The notes under the pieces are model-generated. The model searched no databases. It was not told the origin of the DNA and was given only the letters and a program-made list of their open reading frames with translations. From Oceanibacterium hippocampi (GTDB taxonomy: Bacteria; Pseudomonadota; Alphaproteobacteria; Sneathiellales; Sneathiellaceae): a DNA stretch of 64,000 bases. Position 1 is the stretch's first letter. Each line of letters starts with the position of its first letter. Below, in pieces: positions 48,308 through 56,920 of the stretch. The stretch lies in NCBI RefSeq assembly GCF_900172325.1, contig NZ_FWFR01000001.1:1237773-1301772 (forward strand). The letters run 5' to 3'. The translations under genes were made by a program, and so were the position numbers.

Positions 48308-48388
48308 CCCGGGTCAGCGTCCGACCGCTCCGGTGTCGCAGGCGAATCCCGTGCAGGCAGGACGACGCGTTGCCGCGCCGCAGCATGG

Positions 48389-48417
48389 TTGAGACAGGAT
48401 TTTCCTGCCAATATAGT
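48389..48417 (+). promoter_or_regulatory. Promoter with internal inverted repeat, upstream of small ORF
   Basis: TTGAGA, 17-base spacer, TATAGT (5/6 match in both elements), about 130 bases before the 46-residue ORF. The spacer begins with CAGGA-TTT-TCCTG, an inverted repeat (48395-48407) that could bind a regulator. It points toward the plus-strand small ORF, secreted protein and xerD. Confidence 0.5.
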
Positions 48418-48548
48418 GCCTTGGAGATGCCATATTCACAGATTAGCACGTCGCGGCGGGATCGGGATGCGCATATTCTGATCACCGCCGTCGCGGCGCG
48501 GTGCCGGCCGGCACCGTGAAACGCCCGGGACCTGACAAGTAGGGGCCA

Positions 48549-48689
48549 ATGTCGAAATTTTCCCTCTTCCTGATCTTTCTCATCGCCGCAGCGATCGCGG
48601 GCGGCGGCGTCTTCCTGTCGCAATGGGACATACCGGCGCCGACGACACATGTCGAGAAAGTCATATCGAATGACCGGTTCAAAAATTAG
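48549..48689 (+). CDS. Small membrane-anchored protein, 46 residues
   Basis: Short reading frame of 46 codons. One N-terminal membrane helix (FSLFLIFLIAAAIAGGGVFL), then WDIPAPTTHVEKVISNDRF, a tail I associate with small conserved proteins in alphaproteobacterial genomes. AGGGG lies upstream. The last 20 bases overlap the start of the next gene in another frame, implying coupled translation. Function unknown; it may anchor or chaperone the secreted protein that follows. Confidence 0.7.
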   Translation: MSKFSLFLIFLIAAAIAGGGVFLSQWDIPAPTTHVEKVISNDRFKN

Positions 48690-50496
48690 CGCGCTTGGCC
48701 GCGGCACGGCAATCCTGGCGGTCGTGCTCGCCGTCTCGGGCCTCTCGACAGCGTCCGCACAGACGACCGGCCCGAGGCTGCTGCTGCCCCCGGCACGGGC
48801 GCCGGAAGCCCCGGCGGCTGGTGCCACGGCGCCGGCGCCAAGCGTGGTGCCCTACGGGACGGTGAGCGCCCCGGCCTCGGGCCCGGGCCTCCAGGTCGGC
48901 ACGCTCGAGGCGGTCGCGCCGACCTCGGTCGGCCTGCTCGGCCCCGACGCCGGCGGCTTCGGCCTCGACATGTGGCAGGGCAGCGACCCCCGCCTCGTCC
49001 AGGCGCTGGTGCCGCGCCTGCCGGTCAACAGCCGCCTGCCGGCGGTACGCGCCCTCGCCGAACGCCTGTTGCTGTCGTCGGCCCGGGCACCCGCCGGGAT
49101 GACGGATCCGCAGGCCCTGCTCGGCGCCCGCTACGAACGGATCGCGGCGGCCGGCGACTGGCGGGCGATCGGCGAACTGCTGAACCGGACGCCGCTGGAG
49201 GCGCGCGACGGGACGGTGGAACGGGCCGGTATCGCCGGGGTCTGGCTTGACGGCAACCTCGACGCCGCCTGCGCCCGCACCGGCGACGTGCTCCGGCGCG
49301 GCGCCGACAATTACTGGCTCCGGGCCCAGGCCTTCTGCCAGGCGGTCGAGGGCGAGCCCCTGAAGGCGTCGCTCTCGCTCGATCTGCTGCGCGAGGAGGG
49401 ACTCGAGAACCCGGCCTATTTCCAGGCCATGAACGTGCTGCTGAACGGCCAGGGCGAGGCGCCGCAAAGCGCTGCCGGGCTCGATGCGATGGATGTCGCG
49501 ATCCTGCGCGCCGCCGATCTGGGCTTCCCCGCCGATGCGCCCGAGACGGCGCCCGCGCCGATCCTGCCGGCGGTCGCGGCGAATGCCGCCGCATCGACCG
49601 AGGTCCGCATCGTCGCCGCCGAGCGCGCGGTCGCGCTCGGTACGCTGACGCCGGACGGCCTGGCGCGGATCTATCGCGGGATCGAGTTCTCGCCGGCCCA
49701 GCGCGACGCCGCCTTCCAGGCAAGCGACGAGGAACGCGGCCGGACCGCGGCGGCGCTGCTCTACCAGATCGCCGCCGACGACGGCGTGGCGGCGGCCCGG
49801 GCCGAAGCGCTGGCGCTGGCCTGGGATCTCGGCGCCCGGAACGGTATCCGCGACGTCGCCGTGCTGGTCAACCGGAAGGCCCTGATCGATCTTCCGGTCG
49901 CGCCCGAGTTCGTCTGGATGGCGCCAGCGGCGACCCGCGCGGCCCTGATCCTCGGCGATCCGCTGCTCGCCCGCGACTGGTTCGACCTGATCCGCCAGCA
50001 GGCGGCGGCCGATCCGGTCATGGCCGCGGCCGCCGAGCGGCTGATGCCCTTGATCGTGCTCGCCGGCGCGATGGAAGGCGGCGGCAGCTTCGACGTCCAG
50101 ACCTACCGCGCCTGGCGGGAAGCCGGCGGTGCCCCGGGCGAGGACGGCCCCGGCGCGGACAGCGCGGTGCTGCTGCTCAGTCTCGTCGAGGCGGTCGGCC
50201 TAGCGCCGGCGCCGGAACTGTGGCGCGACGTGCTGGTCGAGGACGACGCGCCGGGCGACGTGGTCGACAGCGGCGTCGCCGCGCCGGCCCCGCATCTGCG
50301 CGCCCTCGACGATGCGGCGGCATCGGGGCGGATTGCCGAAACCGTGCTGCTGGCACTGACCGTTGCCGGCCCGGCCGGCCCCGAAACCGCCGATGCCGCG
50401 ACGATCGGCCGGGCGGTCGCGGCGCTGGAACGGGTCGGGCTGGACGACGAGGCGCGCCGTATCGCCGTCGAGGCGGCACTGCTGCGCGGACTGTAG
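48670..50496 (+). CDS. Large secreted conserved hypothetical protein
   Basis: A 608-residue protein with a signal peptide (about residues 1-29, LGRGTAILAVVLAVSGLSTA), then a Pro/Ala-rich stretch and an all-helical body rich in Ala/Leu, likely TPR-like repeats. No catalytic motif. I recognise it as an alphaproteobacterial unknown usually located just before xerD. Overlaps the 46-residue ORF at its start and is followed by xerD after five bases. The start ATG at 48670 gives a proper signal; a TTG-type extension to 48649 is less likely. Confidence 0.8.
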   Translation: MTGSKISALGRGTAILAVVLAVSGLSTASAQTTGPRLLLPPARAPEAPAAGATAPAPSVVPYGTVSAPASGPGLQVGTLEAVAPTSVGLLGPDAGGFGLDMWQGSDPRLVQALVPRLPVNSRLPAVRALAERLLLSSARAPAGMTDPQALLGARYERIAAAGDWRAIGELLNRTPLEARDGTVERAGIAGVWLDGNLDAACARTGDVLRRGADNYWLRAQAFCQAVEGEPLKASLSLDLLREEGLENPAYFQAMNVLLNGQGEAPQSAAGLDAMDVAILRAADLGFPADAPETAPAPILPAVAANAAASTEVRIVAAERAVALGTLTPDGLARIYRGIEFSPAQRDAAFQASDEERGRTAAALLYQIAADDGVAAARAEALALAWDLGARNGIRDVAVLVNRKALIDLPVAPEFVWMAPAATRAALILGDPLLARDWFDLIRQQAAADPVMAAAAERLMPLIVLAGAMEGGGSFDVQTYRAWREAGGAPGEDGPGADSAVLLLSLVEAVGLAPAPELWRDVLVEDDAPGDVVDSGVAAPAPHLRALDDAAASGRIAETVLLALTVAGPAGPETADAATIGRAVAALERVGLDDEARRIAVEAALLRGL

Positions 50497-50501
50497 GGCC
50501 G

Positions 50502-51404
50502 GTGGCGGCGGCGCTCGACGGCTTCCTCGAGATGCTGGCCGCCGAACGGGGGCACGCGGGCAACACGCTGCTCGCCTATCGCCGCGATCTCGAGGATTTC
50601 GCCGCCTGGCAGGCGGGCCGCGGCGGGCCCGATATCGGCGCGGCGCCGGCCGACGCGCTGCGCGGCTACCTGGCCGGCATGGGCGCCGCCGGGATGGCGT
50701 CGGCGACGATCGCCCGGCGGCTTTCGGCGCTCCGGCAATATTACCGCTTCCTCTATGCCGAAGGCATTCGCGGTGACGATCCGAGCGCCGAGATCGACAG
50801 CCCGAAGCGCGGCCGGCGGCTGCCGAAGGCGATCGGCGAGGCCGAGGTCGACGCCCTGCTGGAAGCGGCCCGGGCGATCGAGGGCGCCGAGGGCGCGCGG
50901 CTCCGCTGCCTCCTGGAACTGCTCTACGCCACCGGGCTCCGGGTCAGCGAGCTTGTGACCCTGCCGTTCCCCCTGCTCCGCCGCGGCTCCCGCGTGCTGC
51001 TGGTCCGCGGCAAGGGCAACAAGGAGCGGATGGTCCCGCTTTCCGAGCCGGCGCTGGCCGCGCTCGAGGATTATCTGCCCCATCGCGAGCGCTTCCTCGC
51101 CGGGGCCGGGTCGCTGCGTTACCTGTTCCCGTCGCGCGGCGCGGACGGCCACCTGACCCGACAGCGGGTGCAGCAGCGCCTGAAGGCGCTGGCCGTGGCG
51201 GCGGGGATTCCGCCGGCGCGGATTTCCCCGCATGTGCTCCGGCATGCCTTTGCCACGCATCTGCTGAGCCACGGCGCCGATCTCCGCGCGGTGCAGAAGA
51301 TGCTCGGCCATGCCGACATCTCGACCACCGAGATCTACACCCACGTCCTGGCCGAACGTCTGCAACGGCTGGTCCAGGATCATCACCCGCTGTCCGGGGG
51401 CTGA
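50502..51404 (+). CDS. xerD: Site-specific tyrosine recombinase XerD
   Basis: A 300-residue tyrosine recombinase. SAM-like N-terminal domain (residues about 1-85: FLEMLAAERGHAGNTLLAYR), catalytic residues in LLYATGLRVSELV, GKGNKERMVPL, HVLRHAFATHLLSHG, LGHADISTTEIYTHV. Resolves chromosome dimers at dif together with XerC. GTG start at 50502, five bases after the previous stop. Housekeeping gene, not a mobile-element integrase: no attachment repeats or cargo are present. Confidence 0.92.
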   Translation: MAAALDGFLEMLAAERGHAGNTLLAYRRDLEDFAAWQAGRGGPDIGAAPADALRGYLAGMGAAGMASATIARRLSALRQYYRFLYAEGIRGDDPSAEIDSPKRGRRLPKAIGEAEVDALLEAARAIEGAEGARLRCLLELLYATGLRVSELVTLPFPLLRRGSRVLLVRGKGNKERMVPLSEPALAALEDYLPHRERFLAGAGSLRYLFPSRGADGHLTRQRVQQRLKALAVAAGIPPARISPHVLRHAFATHLLSHGADLRAVQKMLGHADISTTEIYTHVLAERLQRLVQDHHPLSGG

Positions 51405-51425
51405 ACGCCGCGCGATGTCCCCGGG

Positions 51426-51454
51426 TTGACAGCGAAGGCGGGCTCGCGCAACTT
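51426..51454 (+). promoter_or_regulatory. Candidate promoter of malyl-CoA lyase gene
   Basis: Perfect -35 TTGACA, 17-base spacer, weak -10 CAACTT, 36 bases before the ATG. Degenerate -10 elements are common in alphaproteobacteria. Confidence 0.35.
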
Positions 51455-51490
51455 CGCGCGCGAAAACGCCTCAAGCGAAGGAAGATACCG

Positions 51491-52471
51491 ATGAGCTTCA
51501 AGACCGTCGAGCCGGCGACGACACGCCTGAACCGTTGTGAACTGGCGGTTCCCGGCTCGAGCCCGCGGATGTTCGCGAAGGCGGCCGCCTCCGACGCCGA
51601 CGTGGTCTTTCTCGATCTCGAGGATTCGGTATCGCCCGACGACAAGGCCGAGGCGCGCAAGAATGTCATCGGCGCGCTCCGGGATGTCGACTGGGGCGAC
51701 AAGACGGTATCGGTCCGCATCAACGGCCTCGACACCCACTACATGTATCGCGACATCGTCGACGTGGTGGAGCAGGGCGGCGAGCGCCTCGACCTGATCA
51801 TGATCCCGAAGGTCGGCACCGCCTCGGACGTATACGCGGTCGACATGCTGATCACCCAGATCGAGACAGCGATCGGGCGGAAGAAGCGCATCGGCCTCGA
51901 GATGATCATCGAGACCGCGCTCGGCATGCAGAATATCGGCGAGATCGCCGCCGCCAGCCCGCGCAACGAGAGCCTGCATTTCGGCGTCGCCGACTATTCC
52001 GCCTCGACCCGGGCGAGGACCACCGGCATCGGCGGCCCGAACCCGCTGTACGGCGTCCTGACCGACCCGGACGACGCGGGCCGGCGCGAGTATCACTGGG
52101 GCGACATGTGGCATTACGCGATCTCGCGGATGGTCGTCGCGGCGCGGGCCAACGGGCTCCGGCCGATCGACGGACCGTTCGGCGATTTCAGCGACGAGGC
52201 CGGTTTCCGGGCGCATGCCAACCGGGCCGCGATCCTCGGTTGCGAGGGCAAGTGGGCGATCCATCCGAAGCAGATCGGACCGACCAACGAGGTGATGACC
52301 CCGGCAGTGGCCGAAGTCGAGAAGGCGCGCCGGATCCTGGCGGCGATGGAGCAGGCGAAGCGGGATGGCCAGGGCGCGGTGGCGCTCGACGGCAAGCTCA
52401 TCGACCTCGCCTCGATCCGCCAGGCGGAAGCGATGGTGGCGCAGGCGGAGGCGATCGCCGCCCGTGGCTGA
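51491..52471 (+). CDS. mcl1: L-malyl-CoA/beta-methylmalyl-CoA lyase (CitE-like)
   Basis: A 326-residue HpcH/CitE-fold lyase. NRCELAVPGSSPRMFAKAA, DVVFLDLEDSVSPDDKAEAR, VRINGLDTHYMYRDIVD and GKWAIHPKQIGPTNEV closely follow Rhodobacter Mcl1, which cleaves malyl-CoA to acetyl-CoA and glyoxylate and beta-methylmalyl-CoA to propionyl-CoA and glyoxylate in the ethylmalonyl-CoA pathway. Start has GAAGGA upstream. Followed by accA after 28 bases, so possibly cotranscribed. Other ethylmalonyl-CoA pathway genes are not in the window. Confidence 0.88.
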   Translation: MSFKTVEPATTRLNRCELAVPGSSPRMFAKAAASDADVVFLDLEDSVSPDDKAEARKNVIGALRDVDWGDKTVSVRINGLDTHYMYRDIVDVVEQGGERLDLIMIPKVGTASDVYAVDMLITQIETAIGRKKRIGLEMIIETALGMQNIGEIAAASPRNESLHFGVADYSASTRARTTGIGGPNPLYGVLTDPDDAGRREYHWGDMWHYAISRMVVAARANGLRPIDGPFGDFSDEAGFRAHANRAAILGCEGKWAIHPKQIGPTNEVMTPAVAEVEKARRILAAMEQAKRDGQGAVALDGKLIDLASIRQAEAMVAQAEAIAARG

Positions 52472-52499
52472 GGGCGACGACAGGCAAGAACGGGCTGCT

Positions 52500-53453
52500 A
52501 TGGATCATTTCCTGGAATTCGAGAAGCCGATCGCCGAGCTCGAGGGCAAGATCGGCGAATTGAGCCGCCTGATCGAGGCCGGCGACGACAATCTCGAACG
52601 TGAGCTCGAGCGGCTGCGCGCGCGCGCCGACCAGCTCATCCGGCAAACCTATGCCAAGCTCGATCCCTGGCAGAAGACCCAGGTTGCACGCCATACCGGG
52701 CGGCCGAAATTCGCCGAGTACGCCGATCGCCTGATCACCGACTTCACGCCGCTCGCCGGCGATCGCGGGTTCGCCGACGACAAGGCGATCATCGGCGGGC
52801 CCGGCCGTTTTCGCGGCCGCGCCGTCATGGTGATCGGAACGGAAAAGGGTTCGGGCACGGACGGCCGGCTCGAGCATAATTTCGGCATGGCCCGGCCGGA
52901 AGGCTATCGCAAGGCCCAGCGCCTGATGGACATGGCCGACAGGTTCAACCTGCCGGTGCTGACCTTCATCGACACGATGGGCGCCTATCCCGGCATCGGC
53001 GCCGAGGAACGCGGCCAGGCCCAGGCCATTGCCCGGACCATCGAGGTCAGCCTCGGCCTCGGCGTGCCGGTGATCGCGGCGGTCGTGGGCGAGGGCGGTT
53101 CGGGCGGCGCGGTGGCGCTGGCGACCGCCAACCGGGTGCTGATCTTCGAGCACGCGATCTATTCGGTGATCTCGCCGGAAGGCTGCGCCTCGATCCTCTG
53201 GCAGACCAACGACAAGGCCCGCGACGCGGCGATCGCGCTGAAACTGACGGCGCAGGACCTGGAGAAGCTCAAGGTCGTCGATGCGGTGGTGAAGGAACCC
53301 GTGGGCGGCGCCCATCGCGATCCGGAGACTGCCATCGACGCGCTCGGTGACGCCATCGACGCGGCGTTGAAGCCGCTGCTCGCCATGGATGCGGCCGCGC
53401 TGCGCCAGGATCGCCGCCAGAAGTTCCTCGAACTCGGCCGCAAGGGTCTCTGA
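52500..53453 (+). CDS. accA: Acetyl-CoA carboxylase carboxyltransferase subunit alpha
   Basis: A 317-residue AccA, the usual length. MDHFLEFEKPIAELEGKIGE, GDRGFADDKAIIGGPGRFRG, TFIDTMGAYPGIGAEERGQA and GEGGSGGAVALA form the crotonase-fold carboxyltransferase. With AccD it makes malonyl-CoA for fatty acid synthesis. Close to xerD as in many Rhodospirillales, but here mcl1 lies between them. Confidence 0.96.
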   Translation: MDHFLEFEKPIAELEGKIGELSRLIEAGDDNLERELERLRARADQLIRQTYAKLDPWQKTQVARHTGRPKFAEYADRLITDFTPLAGDRGFADDKAIIGGPGRFRGRAVMVIGTEKGSGTDGRLEHNFGMARPEGYRKAQRLMDMADRFNLPVLTFIDTMGAYPGIGAEERGQAQAIARTIEVSLGLGVPVIAAVVGEGGSGGAVALATANRVLIFEHAIYSVISPEGCASILWQTNDKARDAAIALKLTAQDLEKLKVVDAVVKEPVGGAHRDPETAIDALGDAIDAALKPLLAMDAAALRQDRRQKFLELGRKGL

Positions 53454-53680
53454 GTTCCGGTCCGCTGTTCCGTACCGTGCCGAAATGGCGAACTGTCGGG
53501 AAAATTTCCAATCCGGCGTTGCCTTGCCGGCGATCCCGCTATGCGACAAATTCCAGATAGTTGTCTAATTAATTGATTTCAAATGGACTCGCGCGAAGGG
53601 TGAGTTCGGGCGCACTTTGGCGCGAATATTGCTGCATTCTCCGCATGACCGACTGGAAGGCATCATGCGAGGAACTGGAA

Positions 53681-55501
53681 ATGAATTCAAAGCATCTCCC
53701 TTACAGCAAGCGGCGCAAGGCTCGCGCGCGTACCGCGACGGGCATTGTATCGGCGACGCTGGCCGCCGGTGTGTCGCTGCTGGCGATCAATGCGCATGCG
53801 ACCGTGGTCACCGATGGCCTGGTGTTTCCGAACCTGGAGGTGACCCCGACCGGCACGAGCCAGATCAACGTCGGGTTTGCCAATAATCCGGGTGAGCTGG
53901 AGGTCAATGCCAGCACGGCCGGAAACGGCTTCACCGAGGTTACCGGCTCGGCCCTTCTGGTCGGAAACGGCAGTTCGGGCCCCGGCGCAACCGGCGAGGT
54001 CAGGATCATCGGCGACGGGACGTCCGGCTCCGCGAAGATCTCGATCAGTTCCGGTGTCGGCGCCCGCATAGGGTTCGGTGAGGCGGGCACCCTCGCGATC
54101 AGCCAGGGCGGCGTCCTGGAAGGCGTCGGCAGCGTTCATCTGGGCGAGAACGGGCTTTCCGGAACGAACGGCTCATCGATGACGACCGTCGACGGCGCCG
54201 GGTCGATCCTCCGCGTCACCAACGAGATCAACAGTGGCGCCCGCCTCTATGTCCCCTTCGAATCCGTCGACAGCGAACTGAATGTCACCAATGGCGGACG
54301 GGTCGAGGCGGTCGGCGGCGACATCGACAATTTCGAGCAGGGCGCCGTCTTCGTCGGCAATTTCGACGACCGCTCTGCCAATGTGGAGGTCAATGTCACC
54401 GGTCAGGGTTCGGTGATGGAGGCGACGCACGGCATCTTCGTGCAGCAGGGTTATGGCAGTGCGACCGTCAACATCACCGACGGCGGCGCGGTCAGCCAGC
54501 TTCAGGAGGGCTTCTTCTTCAACGGCATGGTCCAGCCCGGGATCGCGATCGATTCCTTCGAGGCCAATGGCGCGCAGGTCAACGTCAGCGGCGTTTCGGG
54601 CGGCGGTACCGCGTCGAGCCTGAACGCGGTCACCGATATCCAGCTCGGCGCCGATCGGGCGGTCTACGGATTCACCGCGAGCGGCGAGCCGCGCATTCTC
54701 TACGACGACAATACCATCCAGGAGGGGCAGCAGGTCAGGGACGTGAACGGCGAGCTGCTGTTCAACCAGAACGGCGATCCGGTGCTTGCCGTCAATACCG
54801 AACTGTTTCCCGGGTTCTTCCTCCTCCTGCCCGATACCTTCGGCAGCGACTTCCGGGTCAGGACCACGGGTCACCTGCTGGCCGAGAATGGCGGCGAGAT
54901 CAATACGCTGGGTGACATCAACGTCTCGACCGACAGCGACGCGATGTCGGTCAGCGGCCAGCCCTCGACGCTGACCGTCCGCGATGGCGGCGTCGTCAAC
55001 GCGCAGAACATCAACGTCAACAAGGACGGCCTGCTGAACGGCGGCAACGGCATCATCAACGCGAACGTGAATGTCAACGGCGGCACCGTCGCGCCGGGCA
55101 ACTCGCCGGGCACGATGTTCATAAACGGCGACGTCAACCTGAATGACGGCTTCCTCGACCTCGAGATCGAGGCCGGCTTGCAGGACCTGATCGACATCGC
55201 CGGCGACCTGTTCATCGGCGAGGATTTCGTCATCAACCTGATCTTCGGCTTCGATCCGGTCGACGAGGTCTTCAACCTCGCGGATTTCTTCAGCGCCGAT
55301 AACATCTTCAGCGACTTCAGCCTGAACAACCTGACGGTGGCCGGCCTCGGCAATGCCGCGAAGCTGACCATCATCGGCTTCGCCGGCGGCCAGGTCAGCA
55401 TCGACAATACCGCCCAGGTGCCGGAGCCGGCCGCCCTGCTCATCTTCGGCGCCGGCCTTGCCGGTCTGATGGTGGTTCGGCGGCGTCGCAAGACGGCCTG
55501 A
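53681..55501 (+). CDS. PEP-CTERM-anchored beta-solenoid surface protein
   Basis: A 606-residue exported protein. N-terminal basic signal (about residues 1-40, ending INAHA), a long Gly/Asn/Val-rich repetitive body (VEVNVTGQGSVMEA, ATVNITDGGAVSQL, LTVRDGGVVNAQNINVN) typical of parallel beta-helix adhesins, an autotransporter-like PGNSPGT motif near residue 472, and a C-terminal PEP-CTERM sorting tag: VPEPA, hydrophobic LLIFGAGLAGLMVV, RRRRKTA (residues 580-606). Exosortase would remove the tag. GAGGA supports the ATG at 53681. A strong terminator follows. Confidence 0.9.
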   Translation: MNSKHLPYSKRRKARARTATGIVSATLAAGVSLLAINAHATVVTDGLVFPNLEVTPTGTSQINVGFANNPGELEVNASTAGNGFTEVTGSALLVGNGSSGPGATGEVRIIGDGTSGSAKISISSGVGARIGFGEAGTLAISQGGVLEGVGSVHLGENGLSGTNGSSMTTVDGAGSILRVTNEINSGARLYVPFESVDSELNVTNGGRVEAVGGDIDNFEQGAVFVGNFDDRSANVEVNVTGQGSVMEATHGIFVQQGYGSATVNITDGGAVSQLQEGFFFNGMVQPGIAIDSFEANGAQVNVSGVSGGGTASSLNAVTDIQLGADRAVYGFTASGEPRILYDDNTIQEGQQVRDVNGELLFNQNGDPVLAVNTELFPGFFLLLPDTFGSDFRVRTTGHLLAENGGEINTLGDINVSTDSDAMSVSGQPSTLTVRDGGVVNAQNINVNKDGLLNGGNGIINANVNVNGGTVAPGNSPGTMFINGDVNLNDGFLDLEIEAGLQDLIDIAGDLFIGEDFVINLIFGFDPVDEVFNLADFFSADNIFSDFSLNNLTVAGLGNAAKLTIIGFAGGQVSIDNTAQVPEPAALLIFGAGLAGLMVVRRRRKTA

Positions 55502-55528
55502 GCCGGACGGTTGCGATAACGCGCGATG

Positions 55529-55564
55529 CGGCGGTCCCGGTCCCGGTCCCGGGGCCGCCGTTTT
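55529..55564 (+). terminator. Intrinsic terminator with TCCCGG repeats
   Basis: A 12-base-pair stem (CGGCGGTCCCGG paired with CCGGGGCCGCCG, one G-T) and a TTTT tail, 27 bases after the PEP-CTERM gene. The left arm and loop consist of three tandem copies of TCCCGG, so the stem could shift in register or change length by slippage. Confidence 0.75.
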
Positions 55565-55585
55565 CGTGTGTCCGGGCGCGCTCGC

Positions 55586-56062
55586 TCAGCCGGCGAGCGC
55601 AAGGATCGCGGCGACCAGCGCCCAGACGGTCATGACGATCAGGATGACCGAGCCGATGGTCCAGAGATTGGCGCGCAGGTCGTGGGTGCGGGCGGTGAGA
55701 TAGGCGGCGAAATGGGCGAGCCGCGCGACGACGTAGCCGTACAGGAGGATCTGCGCGAGCAGCAGCGGCGGCGCGGCCAGCACGAAGAGGAACCCGGCGA
55801 CCAGGAAGAAGGGGATGTTCTCCAGGTCGTTCATGTGGATGCGGCGGATCCGCTCGACCCGTTCGTTCGGCGCCAGCTGCGCCGGGTCCGGGTTCGGGTT
55901 GAGCTTGGTCTGCCGGAGATCCTCGGGCGCGCGGTAACCGCCTTTCTCCTGGATCATCCGCAGGACGGTAAGCCACGACATGCCGACCGCCTTCAGGATC
56001 ATCAGGCAGGCGGCGATCACGTAGGTCGCGAACAGGGGATTCTGCAGGCTCAGCATGTCCAT
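55586..56062 (-). CDS. MAPEG family membrane protein
   Basis: A 158-residue protein with four membrane helices. The family pattern NERVERIRRIHMNDLENIPF (about residues 67-86) includes the Arg and Asn-Asp-x-Glu-Asn residues of glutathione-using MAPEG enzymes. It may act in glutathione-dependent lipid or xenobiotic metabolism. Its start lies 13 bases inside the end of the HAD gene upstream, so the pair is translated together. Confidence 0.9.
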   Translation of the reverse strand: MDMLSLQNPLFATYVIAACLMILKAVGMSWLTVLRMIQEKGGYRAPEDLRQTKLNPNPDPAQLAPNERVERIRRIHMNDLENIPFFLVAGFLFVLAAPPLLLAQILLYGYVVARLAHFAAYLTARTHDLRANLWTIGSVILIVMTVWALVAAILALAG

Positions 56063-56814
56063 GGTGATGTCCGTCCTGTCGATGTTGCGGGCTCGATATC
56101 CGGCGCCGGCATGAGAAGTTGCTCCAGCCCGCCGATGTCGTCGAGCACGACGTCGGCGATCCGGGCGAGCGCCGCCGCCGTCATGGTCCCGGTCAGGACG
56201 CCGACGCAGAGACCGGCGCCGGCCGCCCGGCCCATCTCGTGGTCGTGCGCATTGTCGCCGATCATCGCCACCTCGCGCGGCTCGAGACCGACCGTGGCGC
56301 AGAAGGCGTGCACCATGCCCGGGCCGGGCTTGGTGCCGTGGCCGCTGTCGAAGCCGCAGATGAAATCGAACGCCGCGGGCGCGACATCGACCGCGGCGAG
56401 TGTCGCGATCGCCCCCTCGTGGCTGTCCGAGGTGGCGAGACCGAGCCGGTAGCCGCGGGCGCGGAAGCGGCCAAGCAGCCGGTTGAGGTCGGTGACCGCG
56501 CGGGCATGATCGATGCAGGCCTGCGCGAACAGACTGTCCAGCCGGGCGGCGAAATCGCCGAGCCGTGCCGCGTCCGAAATGCCGAGCGCCGGGGCCCAGC
56601 TGGCGGCGATTTCCGGGCTCGTGCCGCAGGCCAGGGTCGACGCCGGGTCGAGCCGGTCGCCGACGAGCCCGGAGCCGGCGAGCAGCCGTTCGGCAAGCGC
56701 GGCGTCGCCGTCCGCCACCGCCAGCGCCGCCGACCGGTATCCCGGGACCCAGGTGCTCATGTAGTCGATCAGCGTCCCGTCCTTGTCGAACAGGAGGCCG
56801 CGAATGGCGTCCAC
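56050..56814 (-). CDS. HAD family phosphatase (Gph-like)
   Basis: A 254-residue HAD hydrolase. Motif [12 protein letters not shown] (nucleophile Asp), motif [11 protein letters not shown], motif III Lys in [13 protein letters not shown], motif [13 protein letters not shown]. Similar to phosphoglycolate phosphatases, substrate unproven. I start at the GTG at 56814, just before the core, with GGAGGA ten bases upstream. Divergent from betB with a 106-base spacer; overlaps the MAPEG gene. Confidence 0.88.
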   Translation of the reverse strand: MDAIRGLLFDKDGTLIDYMSTWVPGYRSAALAVADGDAALAERLLAGSGLVGDRLDPASTLACGTSPEIAASWAPALGISDAARLGDFAARLDSLFAQACIDHARAVTDLNRLLGRFRARGYRLGLATSDSHEGAIATLAAVDVAPAAFDFICGFDSGHGTKPGPGMVHAFCATVGLEPREVAMIGDNAHDHEMGRAAGAGLCVGVLTGTMTAAALARIADVVLDDIGGLEQLLMPAPDIEPATSTGRTSPWTC

Positions 56815-56920
56815 GATAAGCCGGTCCTCCGGAATTCCAGGGTCCGATCGGCCGGCGCGTTCGCGCTCGCCCCACCGGACGGCTATAGTCTCCGCCTGCC
56901 AGAATAGCCGAGGCCCGATC

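Noticed and set aside
50502..51404. Tyrosine recombinase as evidence of an integrated element
   Set aside because: Length and motifs fit chromosomal XerD, its neighbours are housekeeping genes, and no attachment repeats or cargo are visible.
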